A stretch of 18,830 bases of DNA from Arthrobacter sp. (GTDB lineage Bacteria; Actinomycetota; Actinomycetes; Actinomycetales; Micrococcaceae), in assembly GCA_030146405.1 (NCBI GenBank), contig JASLBS010000173.1, positions 1 to 18,830 of the forward strand, written 5' to 3'. The position numbers and the translations under genes are program-made. The notes below the pieces were generated by a model. The model had not been told where the DNA came from and made no database searches. It saw only the letters and a program-made list of their open reading frames with translations. Positions 1-7,225 of this stretch are shown one piece after another. Each line of letters opens with the position of its first letter. Within the stretch, counting starts at the first letter, position 1.

Positions 1-311
1 CCGGAGGACGCCGCCACGCGGATCGCTTCCGGTGTGTGGACGGCGAGGACGGCGAGCGCCAGGCGCGGCCCCACGCCGCTGACGGCCAGGAGGGTCTCGA
101 AGACCTCGCGCTGGTTCGCGTCCTCGAATCCGAAGAGGGTCATGGAGTCCTCGCGGACGATCATCGCGGTGGCGATCTCGGCCTGCTGTCCCACGCGGAG
201 TCCGGCGAGGGTCTGGGGGGTGGCCTGCACCAGCATGCCGAAGCCGTTGACATCGATGATGGCGGAGTGCAGTCCCACGTGGGTCACTGTTCCGCGCAGG
301 GAACTGATCAT
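1..311 (-). CDS. ruvA: RuvA, Holliday junction branch-migration subunit (5' part only)
   Basis: RuvA is the tetrameric protein that binds Holliday junctions and loads the RuvB motor during recombinational repair. The gene starts at the ATG at 311-309, and the first 103 codons are present before the window edge. The N-terminus, MISSLRGTVTHVG, is the typical RuvA domain I (OB fold). It continues with an FGFEDANQREVFETLL segment and a helix-hairpin-helix piece, VSGVGPRLALAVL, near residues 78-91, which contacts junction DNA. A GGAG ribosome site lies just upstream of the ATG. The gene follows ruvC on the same strand but is separated from it by 209 bp. That gap holds a LexA box, so ruvA (and presumably ruvB beyond the window) probably has its own SOS-inducible promoter. 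Identification is secure; only the C-terminus is unseen. Confidence 0.95.
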   Translation of the reverse strand, partial: MISSLRGTVTHVGLHSAIIDVNGFGMLVQATPQTLAGLRVGQQAEIATAMIVREDSMTLFGFEDANQREVFETLLAVSGVGPRLALAVLAVHTPEAIRVAASS

Positions 312-366
312 GAGGAGCTCCAGGGGCGCTTTGCGGTCATGGCACGGCCGGGCGGTCTCCGGTCGT

Positions 367-382
367 CCGAACATACGTTCTA
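367..382 (-). promoter_or_regulatory. LexA binding site (SOS box) upstream of ruvA
   Basis: Positions 368-381 read CGAACATACGTTCT on the plus strand. This is a GAAC-N4-GTTC dyad that fits the actinobacterial/Gram-positive LexA consensus (CGAAC-N4-GTTCG) at all but the last base. It lies 55 bp upstream of the ruvA ATG, inside the 209-bp ruvC-ruvA gap, the expected place for a promoter operator. SOS control of ruv genes by LexA is established in several bacteria. That this copy works is inferred from match and position. Confidence 0.75.
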
Positions 383-520
383 ATGCTCAACCGTACCGGG
401 GTGCCGCCGCGTGAGCGAGTCGCCACACCGCCGCAGCCGTACTGCGGGCACGCCGGTGATCCCGGTAGCCCCGCAGCATGCCCGGGAACACGGGCACCCT
501 GCGGCGACGGGACAGCGGGT

Positions 521-1093
521 TCAGCGTCGTCGGGCGCGGCTCTCCGCCTCGGCCCACATCCGCTGCGCAGGCGTGAGTGCAGCGCCGTCGGCGACGGCGG
601 CACCGTCCCGCCCCGCTCCCCTCCGCCACGCGTGCGTGATCGCGAGCGCCAGGGCATCGGCCGCGTCGGCGGGCCGGGGCGCGGTGTCGAGCCGGAGGAT
701 CTTGGTCACCATCTTGGTCACCGCCGCCTTGTCGGCCTGGCCGTTCCCGGTGACGGCGGCCTTCACCTCGGTGGGCGTGTGCAGGGCGACGGGGATACCG
801 CGCCGGGCAGCCGAGACGATGACCACGCCGGAGGCCTGCGCGGTCCCCATCACGGTGCTGACGTTGAGCTGACTGAACACGCGTTCCACGGCGAGGACCT
901 GCGGTCCGTGCAGGTCCAGCCAGGAATCGACGGCCTCGGAGATGACGAGGAGACGCTCGTCGAGGCTCCTGCCCGCCTCCGTGCCCACCACGCCGACGGC
1001 CACCAGGGTGGAGCGCCGGTTGGGTTCGATGTCCACCACCGCGAGCCCGCAGCGCGTGAGGCCCGGGTCGACTCCCATGACCCGGTAGGTCAC
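521..1093 (-). CDS. ruvC: RuvC, Holliday junction resolvase
   Basis: This 190-residue protein is the crossover-junction endodeoxyribonuclease that nicks Holliday junctions symmetrically, acting with RuvAB. It has the RNase-H-like fold with the acidic catalytic residues in place: Asp9 in GVDPGLTRCG, Glu70 in LAVERVFSQ, and Asp143/Asp146 in PADAADALALAITH. The length is normal for the family; the last 35 residues are a basic, low-complexity tail. It lies 36 bp downstream of yebC on the same strand, so it is probably cotranscribed with pdxT-yebC. I saw no LexA-type dyad in the yebC-ruvC gap. Co-expression with ruvA is uncertain because of the wide downstream gap. Confidence 0.95.
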   Translation of the reverse strand: MTYRVMGVDPGLTRCGLAVVDIEPNRRSTLVAVGVVGTEAGRSLDERLLVISEAVDSWLDLHGPQVLAVERVFSQLNVSTVMGTAQASGVVIVSAARRGIPVALHTPTEVKAAVTGNGQADKAAVTKMVTKILRLDTAPRPADAADALALAITHAWRRGAGRDGAAVADGAALTPAQRMWAEAESRARRR

Positions 1094-1129
1094 GGCGTGC
1101 CCCGTGCCGGGTCCTTCAGGCAGCGGATG

Positions 1130-1885
1130 TCAGTCGTCCTCGAGTTCTGCCAGTACGTCGTCCGAGAGGTTGGCGTTCGAGTAGACGTTCTGGACGTCGT
1201 CGAGCTCTTCCAGGGCGTCCACGAGCTTCAGGAACTTCCGCCCGCCGTCGGCGTCGAGGTCCACCTCCATGGAGGGGACGAACTCCACCTCGTCGCTCTC
1301 GTACTCGATGCCACTCTCGTCGAGCGCGCCGACCACGGCCCGGAGGTCCTGGGGCTCGGAGACGATCTCGAACGTGTCCGAGGATTCCTTGACCTCGTCC
1401 GCGCCGGCATCGAGCACGGCCATCAGCAGCTCGTCCTCCGTGAGGCCGTTCTTCGGCAGGGTGACGACGCCCTTGCGGGCGAAGAGGTAGGACACCGAGC
1501 CGGGGTCGGCGATCGTGCCGCCGTTGCGGCTGATGCCGAGGCGCACCTCCGACGCCGCACGGTTCTTGTTGTCCGTGAGGCATTCGATCAGCAGGGCCGA
1601 GCCCTGGGGTCCGCGGGCCTCGTACATGATGGTCTGGTAGTCCACGGCCTCGCCCAGCAGGCCTGCGCCACGCTTGACGGCACGGTTGATGTTGTCGATC
1701 GGGACGGAGGTCTTCTTGGCCTTCGAGACGGCCAGTTCGAGGCCGGGGTTGCCCGCGACGTCAGCGCCACCGGCCCGGGCCGCGACCTCGATGTTCTTGA
1801 TCAGCTTCGCGAAGGACTTCGCCCGCTTCGCATCGATCGCGGCTTTCTTGTGCTTCGTTGTTGCCCACTTGGAGTGCCCCGACAT
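1130..1885 (-). CDS. YebC/PmpR family protein
   Basis: This 251-residue protein has the diagnostic YebC N-terminus MSGHSKWATTKHKK and the core motifs NIEVAARAGG and NKNRAASEVR. The C-terminal two thirds are acidic, as is usual. Family members were annotated as transcriptional regulators (PmpR). More recent work implicates YebC homologues in translation of difficult motifs such as polyproline; which applies here cannot be read from sequence. The ATG at 1885 is 2 nt after the pdxT stop, and its ribosome site (GAGGAGAAG) lies within the last codons of pdxT, so the two are translationally close-coupled. The neighbourhood with ruvC is highly conserved in bacteria. Confidence 0.95.
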   Translation of the reverse strand: MSGHSKWATTKHKKAAIDAKRAKSFAKLIKNIEVAARAGGADVAGNPGLELAVSKAKKTSVPIDNINRAVKRGAGLLGEAVDYQTIMYEARGPQGSALLIECLTDNKNRAASEVRLGISRNGGTIADPGSVSYLFARKGVVTLPKNGLTEDELLMAVLDAGADEVKESSDTFEIVSEPQDLRAVVGALDESGIEYESDEVEFVPSMEVDLDADGGRKFLKLVDALEELDDVQNVYSNANLSDDVLAELEDD

Positions 1886-1887
1886 GC

Positions 1888-2646
1888 TTACGCTTCTCCT
1901 CTGATCATCCGAATAAACAGTTCGTGGACCCGCCGCTCACCCGTGACTTCCGGATGGAAACTCGTGGCCAGCAGGTTCCCTGAACGCACTGCGACAATTC
2001 TAGCGACCGTGTCCAAGTCGGTCTCCGTGCGCTCCTCCGGGCCCGCTGCCGGTGTCGGGGTGGCAGGCACCCGGGCCAGGACCTGGACGCCGTCACCCAC
2101 GCGGTCCACCCAGGGTGCGCGGATGAAGGCCGCCCGTACCGGCGTATCGGCGGAGGCGTTCCCGACCGTCGCGAGTCCCTCGAACTCGAGGTCGGCCTCG
2201 AAGGATTCCCGCTGCCGGCCGAAGGCGTTGCGCCGTACCACGATGTCGAGTCCCCCGAGTGTCTGCTGCGGGTATCCGGAGAGGTCCGTCGAAGGGTCCG
2301 CGATGGTGTCCGAGAGCAGGATCATCCCGGCGCAGGAGCCGTAGACGGGCAGTCCTCCCGTGATCAGTTCACGGAGGGGTGCGGCCAGTCCGAAGGTGCG
2401 GGTCAGCTTGTCGATCGTGGTGGATTCCCCGCCGGGGATGATCAGGCCGTCGATGTCGGCGAGCTCCACGGGACGGCGTACGGGAACCGCTCGGGCACCC
2501 AGGGATGCGATCGTGGCCAGGTGTTCCCGCACGTCCCCCTGCAGTGCGAGCACCCCCACCACGACGTCGGAGCGTGGGCCCGGGGCACTCGCGCGCGCGC
2601 CGGGTTGCGGTCGCGCGGCGTCGGCCGGAATCGAGGAAGAGATCAT
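1888..2646 (-). CDS. pdxT: PdxT, glutaminase subunit of pyridoxal 5'-phosphate synthase
   Basis: PdxT is a class I glutamine amidotransferase that passes ammonia to PdxS for vitamin B6 (PLP) synthesis. The triad is visible: Cys105 in VYGSCAGMILL, and His231 and Glu233 in SFHPEVTGE. PGGEST (71-76) forms the oxyanion/glutamine site. The protein is 252 residues, longer than the usual ~190-200, through two additions. One is an Ala/Pro-rich N-terminal extension of about 26 residues before the conserved GVLALQGDVREH. The other is a loop around residues 193-212 (PATPTPAAGPEERTETD). The first ATG is kept because a TAGAAT hexamer lies exactly 6 nt upstream, which would give a leaderless message. A shorter GTG start at about residue 28-30 is possible. 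It heads the pdxT-yebC-ruvC run; its partner pdxS is near 10-11 kb. Confidence 0.94.
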   Translation of the reverse strand: MISSSIPADAARPQPGARASAPGPRSDVVVGVLALQGDVREHLATIASLGARAVPVRRPVELADIDGLIIPGGESTTIDKLTRTFGLAAPLRELITGGLPVYGSCAGMILLSDTIADPSTDLSGYPQQTLGGLDIVVRRNAFGRQRESFEADLEFEGLATVGNASADTPVRAAFIRAPWVDRVGDGVQVLARVPATPTPAAGPEERTETDLDTVARIVAVRSGNLLATSFHPEVTGERRVHELFIRMIRGEA

Positions 2647-2652
2647 CCACCG

Positions 2653-2658
2653 ATTCTA
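2653..2658 (-). promoter_or_regulatory. Likely -10 element of the pdxT promoter (leaderless)
   Basis: On the minus strand TAGAAT is followed by 6 nt and then the pdxT ATG, so the expected transcription start falls on or next to the A of the start codon. There is no good ribosome site before the ATG, which fits leaderless translation, a common mode in Actinobacteria. No strong -35 hexamer is present 16-18 nt upstream. Inferred from match and spacing only. Confidence 0.55.
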
Positions 2659-2674
2659 GGGCGGAGCACTCCCG

Positions 2675-2711
2675 CTCCTGGGCCGTCGGCCGACGGCCCG
2701 CGGCCCAGGAG
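2675..2711. repeat. GC-rich inverted repeat between pdxT and murT
   Basis: CTCCTGGGCC (2675-2684) pairs perfectly with GGCCCAGGAG (2702-2711). Nested inside, at 2681-2698, is a perfect 18-bp palindrome (GGCCGTCGG and its complement). The element sits between two divergent start codons 120 bp apart, upstream of both candidate -10 sites. It could be an operator or a DNA structure at the shared promoter. There is no T-run, so it does not look like a terminator. Confidence 0.6.
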
Positions 2712-2754
2712 TACCGGACCGCCGCGGCATCCCGGGCAGGGCGGACGCCGACGA

Positions 2755-2765
2755 TAGTCTGGAGG
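2755..2765 (+). promoter_or_regulatory. Likely -10 element and overlapping ribosome site of murT
   Basis: TAGTCT at 2755-2760 fits TANNNT and ends 6 nt before the murT ATG, the same geometry as for pdxT on the other strand. GGAGG at 2761-2765 is a ribosome-binding sequence only 1 nt from the ATG, unusually close. Either the transcript is leaderless, or a further-upstream promoter makes a leader that uses GGAGG. Confidence 0.4.
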
Positions 2766-2766
2766 T

Positions 2767-4038
2767 ATGAATCCCCTTCCAGTCCTCGTGGGTAAGGCCG
2801 TGCGCTTGGCCGCCCGTTTGCGTGGTGGCGGCTCCGCCTTTCCCGGTCTCGTGGTGGAGCGGCTCGACCCCGGCTTCATGGGCCGAGCGCTCACCACCCT
2901 TCCGCACGGCGTCGTCGTCGTGAGCGGCACCAACGGCAAGACCACCACCACCAAGATGCTGGTGGAGCTCCTGGAGGGCCAGGGGCTCTCGGTCTTCACG
3001 AACCGTACGGGCAGCAACTTCACGCGTGGCGTGGCGGCGGCATTGCTCGGCGAGGTGGACTGGCGCGGACGGCTGAGAGCCGACGTCGCCGTCCTCGAAC
3101 TGGACGAGGCGCACGCGGTGCACTTCGTCAAACTCGTCCCCCCGCGGTTCTCCCTGCTGCTGAACGTGCTGCGTGACCAGCTGGACCGCTTCGGCGAGAT
3201 CGACGCGACCACACGACTCCTGGAGCGGATCGCCGTCGCCACGACGGGGACCGTGGTGCTCAACCGGGAGGATCCGCGGGTCGCGGGCATCGCCTCCTCG
3301 ATCACCACGGCCGACGTGGTCTACTTCGGGCTCGACCCGTCCCTGCGCAGCACCTTTCCCAACGACGACGAACTGCGGGGCGCCGAAGGCACCGCACCCG
3401 CCTCCGCCCTGCCCGCCGACGTCGTCCTGAGGTCCGTGGACGGCAACTCGGCGGAGTTCGAGGTGGACGGCACGAGTACGCGTGCCGACCTCCGTCTCCG
3501 CGGTGTCTACAACATCTTCAACGCGGCGGCTGCCCTCGCCGCGTCCCGCGCCGTCCTCGGGACGGCGGCCGACCGGGAGTCGCTGTTCACCTCGTTGGCC
3601 GCGGTGGAACCGGCCTTCGGTAGGGGTGAGAGCCTCGTGGTGGACGGCCTGCCCCTGGAACTGGTGCTCGTGAAGAATCCGAGCGGATTCCGCCTCGGGC
3701 TCAAGTCCTTCGATCCCGCCGGATGTGCCACCATGATCGCCATCAATGACAACTACGCGGACGGACGCGACATGTCCTGGCTGTGGGACGTGGACTTCGA
3801 CTCCCTCGGGCTCGGCGGCGTCGACACCGTGAGTGGTGTCCGTGCCTACGACATGGCGCTGCGGCTGAAGTACGACGACGTCCGGGTGGGCGCCGTGGAC
3901 CCCGACGTCCCGGCGGCACTCCAGCAGTTCCTCCGCAGCTCCGAGGGGCAGCCCAAACGCATTTTCTGCACCTACACCGCCATGCTCGCGGTACGCCGCG
4001 AGCTCGCGAAGATCACGAAGGTCGAGGTTGTCTCCTGA
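2767..4038 (+). CDS. murT: MurT, Mur-ligase subunit of lipid II isoglutaminyl synthase
   Basis: MurT with GatD amidates the alpha-carboxyl of the D-Glu residue in the lipid II stem peptide, giving D-isoglutamine. The 423-residue protein has the Mur-ligase ATP loop SGTNGKTTTTKM (residues 53-64), the central LLNVLRDQLDRFGEID segment, NREDPR, and a C-terminal MurT domain. That domain includes NDNYADGRDMSW (ADGRD at 331-335), the region where the MurT aspartate thought to complete GatD's triad lies. In Firmicute MurT a four-cysteine zinc ribbon is inserted in the middle domain. Here residues about 185-235 hold no cysteine, so the ribbon is absent. The stop overlaps the gatD start (TGATG), implying translational coupling. 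Confidence 0.95.
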   Translation: MNPLPVLVGKAVRLAARLRGGGSAFPGLVVERLDPGFMGRALTTLPHGVVVVSGTNGKTTTTKMLVELLEGQGLSVFTNRTGSNFTRGVAAALLGEVDWRGRLRADVAVLELDEAHAVHFVKLVPPRFSLLLNVLRDQLDRFGEIDATTRLLERIAVATTGTVVLNREDPRVAGIASSITTADVVYFGLDPSLRSTFPNDDELRGAEGTAPASALPADVVLRSVDGNSAEFEVDGTSTRADLRLRGVYNIFNAAAALAASRAVLGTAADRESLFTSLAAVEPAFGRGESLVVDGLPLELVLVKNPSGFRLGLKSFDPAGCATMIAINDNYADGRDMSWLWDVDFDSLGLGGVDTVSGVRAYDMALRLKYDDVRVGAVDPDVPAALQQFLRSSEGQPKRIFCTYTAMLAVRRELAKITKVEVVS

Positions 4039-4808
4039 TGAGTGACGCTCCATCCGCCGGCCGCCTGACCGAGGCGCCCAAGGACCCGGACAAGGGGTCC
4101 CTGCGCATCCTGCAGCTCTACCCGCGGGCCATGAACATCTACGGTGACTACGGCAATGTGCTGGTCCTCAAGCAACGGCTCGCCTGGCGGGGCTACGGCG
4201 CGGAGATCCTCGAGTACAACGCGGGTGACACCTTCCCCGAGGACGTGGACATCATCGTGGGAGGAGGTGGGCAGGACAGCGGCCAGGTGGTGATCCAGGA
4301 CGACCTCCAGGCGATTGCCCCCACCCTGCGCGACCTCGCGGAGAACGACACCCCGATGCTGCTGATCTGCGGGTTGTACCAGCTGTTCGGCAAGGCCTTC
4401 CGGACGCACGAGGGCACCGTGATCCCCGGCATCGGTGTGCTGGATCTCGAGACGCGCGGCGGGACCGAACGGCTGATCGGCAATGTGGTGGCCACCAGTG
4501 AGGAGTTCGGCGACATCCACGGCTACGAGAACCACAGCGGCCAGACCTTCCTCGGCGCCGGGCTGAAGCCGCTCGCGACGGTGCTGAAGGGCGCCGGCAA
4601 CAACACCGAGGATCACCACGAGGGCGCGCGGTACAGGAACATCGTGGCCAGTTACCTCCACGGATCCCTGCTGCCCAAGAACCCGGCGATCGCCGACTTC
4701 CTGCTGCGGACCGCCGCGGAGCGGAAATTCGGCAGCTTCGACGACGACGGCGTGGACGACTCCCTGGCGGACCTCGCGCGCGAACACGCGGGCGCAAGAC
4801 CCCGTTAG
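4038..4808 (+). CDS. gatD: GatD, glutaminase subunit of lipid II isoglutaminyl synthase
   Basis: This 256-residue class I glutamine amidotransferase-like protein supplies ammonia to MurT. The nucleophile is Cys111 in LLICGLYQLFG, and the catalytic His is His208 in SYLHGSLLPKN. The N-terminal ILQLYPRAMNIYGDYGN and the glycine-rich GGGGQDSGQ are family hallmarks. GatD lacks its own third triad residue, which is thought to come from MurT. The ATG at 4038 overlaps the murT TGA by one base and begins where homology begins; the same frame stays open further upstream only inside murT and is not real coding. The C-terminus is an acidic then Ala/Arg tail. murT and gatD form a two-gene operon, followed by a hairpin. 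Confidence 0.95.
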   Translation: MSDAPSAGRLTEAPKDPDKGSLRILQLYPRAMNIYGDYGNVLVLKQRLAWRGYGAEILEYNAGDTFPEDVDIIVGGGGQDSGQVVIQDDLQAIAPTLRDLAENDTPMLLICGLYQLFGKAFRTHEGTVIPGIGVLDLETRGGTERLIGNVVATSEEFGDIHGYENHSGQTFLGAGLKPLATVLKGAGNNTEDHHEGARYRNIVASYLHGSLLPKNPAIADFLLRTAAERKFGSFDDDGVDDSLADLAREHAGARPR

Positions 4809-4819
4809 ACCTGGCTCCT

Positions 4820-4871
4820 CCCCGCGATGCTTTCCACGCCTGCGGAGCGGGAGAAAGACAGCATCACGGGG
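4820..4871 (+). terminator. Stem-loop after gatD, possible terminator
   Basis: CCCCGCGATGCT (4820-4831) pairs with AGCATCACGGGG (4860-4871): 12 bp with one C-A mismatch and a 28-nt loop that can pair further internally. It starts 12 nt after the gatD stop. No T-run follows, which is common for actinobacterial terminators. Termination is inferred from position. Confidence 0.45.
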
Positions 4872-4992
4872 CCCTGGTCAAGGGCAGTACGGCGTGGACC
4901 GGCGGCGGAACCCACCCGGTAGCGTTCGACGAGGCGGGCCGCTTCCTGGCCCGCATCACCTCAGACCCGGAAGGGTCCGTGAAAGGAGCGTC

Positions 4993-5352
4993 ATGGCCAA
5001 GGGAGTAGCAGCAGTCTGGGTACCCGTGGAGGACATGGATCGGGCGGTGACGTTCTACCGGGACACCCTCGGACTGGACGTCACGATGCAGGAATCCGAC
5101 TGGAGCGAGATCGACGCGGGCGGTCTGATGATCGGGCTCAACGCACGGGAAGCCACGCACGGTGGAACGGACGGCGGGGCCGTGATCAGTTTCCAGCCGG
5201 ACGGTTCGATCGAGGACGAGCTCGAGCGGCTCTCCTCACGGGGCGCCTCGATCGAGGGCGAGATCAGCGACCACCCATGGGGGCGCATCCTGCCCTTCAA
5301 GGACACCGAGGGTAACGACCTCCAGTTCTACACTCCCCCGTCCGGAGACTGA
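4993..5352 (+). CDS. VOC-superfamily (glyoxalase/bleomycin-resistance fold) protein
   Basis: A 119-residue protein with one VOC domain made of paired beta-alpha-beta-beta-beta modules. Module one is VWVPVEDMDRAVTFYRDTLGLDV, near residues 7-30 (longer motif abbreviated here as VEDMDRAVTFYRDTLG). Module two ends in the family-typical FKDTEGNDLQFYTP at the C-terminus. The metal-binding His and Glu common in glyoxalase I-type enzymes are not at the usual places (Val after the first strand, Gln in LQFY). It is therefore more likely a ligand-binding or non-glyoxalase member; substrate unknown. The ATG at 4993 is preceded by GAAAGGAG at the right distance, so the longer frame opening at 4894 is rejected. 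It is followed by a strong terminator. Confidence 0.85.
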   Translation: MAKGVAAVWVPVEDMDRAVTFYRDTLGLDVTMQESDWSEIDAGGLMIGLNAREATHGGTDGGAVISFQPDGSIEDELERLSSRGASIEGEISDHPWGRILPFKDTEGNDLQFYTPPSGD

Positions 5353-5370
5353 GCCGGAGCGCAACGGCTG

Positions 5371-5407
5371 ACAGGAGGCCTCCGGCGATTCGCCGGAGGC
5401 CTCCTGT
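5371..5407. terminator. Bidirectional terminator between convergent genes
   Basis: A perfect 17-bp stem (5371-5387 with 5391-5407) has a 3-nt loop, ATT. It lies between the VOC gene stop (plus strand) and the hydrolase stop (minus strand), so it can serve both convergent transcripts. The G/C-rich stem with no clear T-tract is the usual actinobacterial form. Confidence 0.85.
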
Positions 5408-5438
5408 CGTCAGGGGCCGGGTGGGTGCTGCGTCGTGG

Positions 5439-7022
5439 TCAGGACGGGATCCTGCTCTTCGCGGCCTCCCGGCGCAGCGCCTGGGCGTCGTAGTCCGTCA
5501 GGAAACCCTGCCGTTCCAGGGTGCGCGTGCTGTCCTTGACCGCCCGCACGTAGTCGGCCCGGTTCCGGTACAGGCCGTCGAGGGTCTCCTGGGCCAGAGG
5601 GCGCTCGTATCCGGCGATGTAGCAGAAGGACGCACCGCTCGCGGTGCCGTACCAGGTGCTGGTGGGCACATCGAGGTAGGGCGAGCGGAGGCCACCCTGC
5701 ACATTGCCGACCTCGTCCAGCACCGGCACGCCGTCCCGTACGAGGATCGGTTCCGCGCGAGGCGGTGCAATGCCCTCCCGCACCCAGAGATCGAGATTCC
5801 GCAGGGCCGCGTTGAAGAAGATCGAGCTGGGAAAACGGCTCCGCGGCCCCTCGTTGCAGGAGGCGGGCGGCACGTCGCGTCCCGCCGCGAGGATGTCGGC
5901 GGACGACGCCGAGAACGCGAGCTCGTCGGGCGTGGCGTGACCGGCTCCGGCCATCTCGTAGTGCCGGTACTGGTCCCCCGGCACGTCACTGTCGGCGCGG
6001 CGCGATCCGATGCCCCGCAGATAGTCGGACTGGGACATCATCCGCATGATGGGCACACCGACGTCCTGGAACTGCCGGCGCTCGTCGGTGGCCGGCGGCG
6101 CGGCTTCGCACTGGTTCATCGGGTAGGCGCCCGCGAAGGCTCCTCCCGCCACGGCGACGATGTACGCGTCGTAGACAGGTGCGCCGTCGGACTCGACGAC
6201 CAGCGGGTGCACGCCGTTGATGTAGTTGACGAGGAATCCCCCGGTCTGGGAATAGCCGAAACCGTAGGCGTGCTCCACCCGGGTACCCGGAGAGCCGTAG
6301 CGCAGCGGGTTGGAGGCGGCGTCGCTCCGGAGCCAGGTGCCCACCTGCGAGTAGATGTCCCAGATGAGCCCGTTCTCGGTGGTGCGCGAGGAGTCGGCCG
6401 CCACCGTCTCGCAGTTGCGGGGGTCATCGAGCGCCAGCGGGTTGGCGAAGGACAGCGACGCGTACCGCTCGGGGTCGAAGTTCTTCAGCGCCTCCACGGC
6501 AACGGGCTTCGCGGTGATGCCCACCCACGCGTCCCCGTTGGCGATGACCTGTTCCTGCGTCATGGCCCAGCCGATGTTGAGATCGAACAGGTTGCTGGGA
6601 TTCAGCATCTCCACCACCACGTTGCCGCTGAACCGGTGACCCCGGGCCGGCTTCCGCACCAGCACGCGGGTGGTGTAAGGGGCATCCGCGGTGCGGACCT
6701 CGGCGGGGCCCGATCCGGGCCAGGTGTACACGTTGGAGGTACCACTGACGAGGTACTCCTCCTCCACGTAGCGGTCCCTCGCGAGCTTCTGCGGCACCTC
6801 CTGGTACTCGGCGGCACCGAACGGGTGCGATGCGGCAGTGACGGCGAGAGGCCCCTCTACCTCCGGGATCGGCGTACTCCCGGGCGCTGCGGCGAGGGAC
6901 GCCGGCGGGTGGGCGCGGGGAGCAGGATCACCCGCGACGGCGGCGGGGACGGTGAACGCGCTGAGCCCTGTGACGACGAGGCTCACGGACAGCACGAGGG
7001 ACAATCGGGAACTGGTTCTCAT
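5439..7022 (-). CDS. Secreted alpha/beta-hydrolase domain protein
   Basis: A 527-residue protein with a clear Sec signal peptide: MRTSSR, then a hydrophobic run to about residue 28, with likely cleavage after AVA (residues 28-30). The mature part is an alpha/beta-hydrolase-domain family protein. The nucleophile elbow is GYSQTGG with Ser258, and a C-terminal catalytic His is plausible at His362 in MAGAGHATPD. Asp333 in MSQSDY is a candidate acid. Three cysteines flank the active region (204, 305 and one near 390) and may form disulfides outside the cell. Expected activity is an esterase or lipase; the substrate cannot be told. It is a single gene facing the VOC gene across a shared terminator and diverging from the M3 peptidase across 203 bp. 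Confidence 0.85.
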   Translation of the reverse strand: MRTSSRLSLVLSVSLVVTGLSAFTVPAAVAGDPAPRAHPPASLAAAPGSTPIPEVEGPLAVTAASHPFGAAEYQEVPQKLARDRYVEEEYLVSGTSNVYTWPGSGPAEVRTADAPYTTRVLVRKPARGHRFSGNVVVEMLNPSNLFDLNIGWAMTQEQVIANGDAWVGITAKPVAVEALKNFDPERYASLSFANPLALDDPRNCETVAADSSRTTENGLIWDIYSQVGTWLRSDAASNPLRYGSPGTRVEHAYGFGYSQTGGFLVNYINGVHPLVVESDGAPVYDAYIVAVAGGAFAGAYPMNQCEAAPPATDERRQFQDVGVPIMRMMSQSDYLRGIGSRRADSDVPGDQYRHYEMAGAGHATPDELAFSASSADILAAGRDVPPASCNEGPRSRFPSSIFFNAALRNLDLWVREGIAPPRAEPILVRDGVPVLDEVGNVQGGLRSPYLDVPTSTWYGTASGASFCYIAGYERPLAQETLDGLYRNRADYVRAVKDSTRTLERQGFLTDYDAQALRREAAKSRIPS

Positions 7023-7225
7023 CGGTGCTCCTTCTCGCGACCGGGCTGCACTGCCCGGCCTGTTCCGCGACGCACCGGCGTCGGTGCCGTGCGTCCCTGC
7101 CGGCTCGATGGCCCTCCCCCTGGCGCACCGGGCTTCAGGCAGCGAAACACTCCGACCCTAGGGACGGTGCCCTGTGGGGTCAAGGGTGATGTGCAAGAGG
7201 AGAAGAACGTGCAAAAGTTGTTTCC

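Noticed and set aside
383..2344. Long plus-strand open frame of 653 codons
   Set aside because: It is antisense to ruvC, yebC and pdxT, has no recognisable motif, and is explained by high GC in third positions of the real genes.
2656..4053. Long minus-strand open frame of 465 codons opposite murT
   Set aside because: Antisense shadow: His/Gly/Glu-rich, no domain; murT is unmistakable on the other strand.
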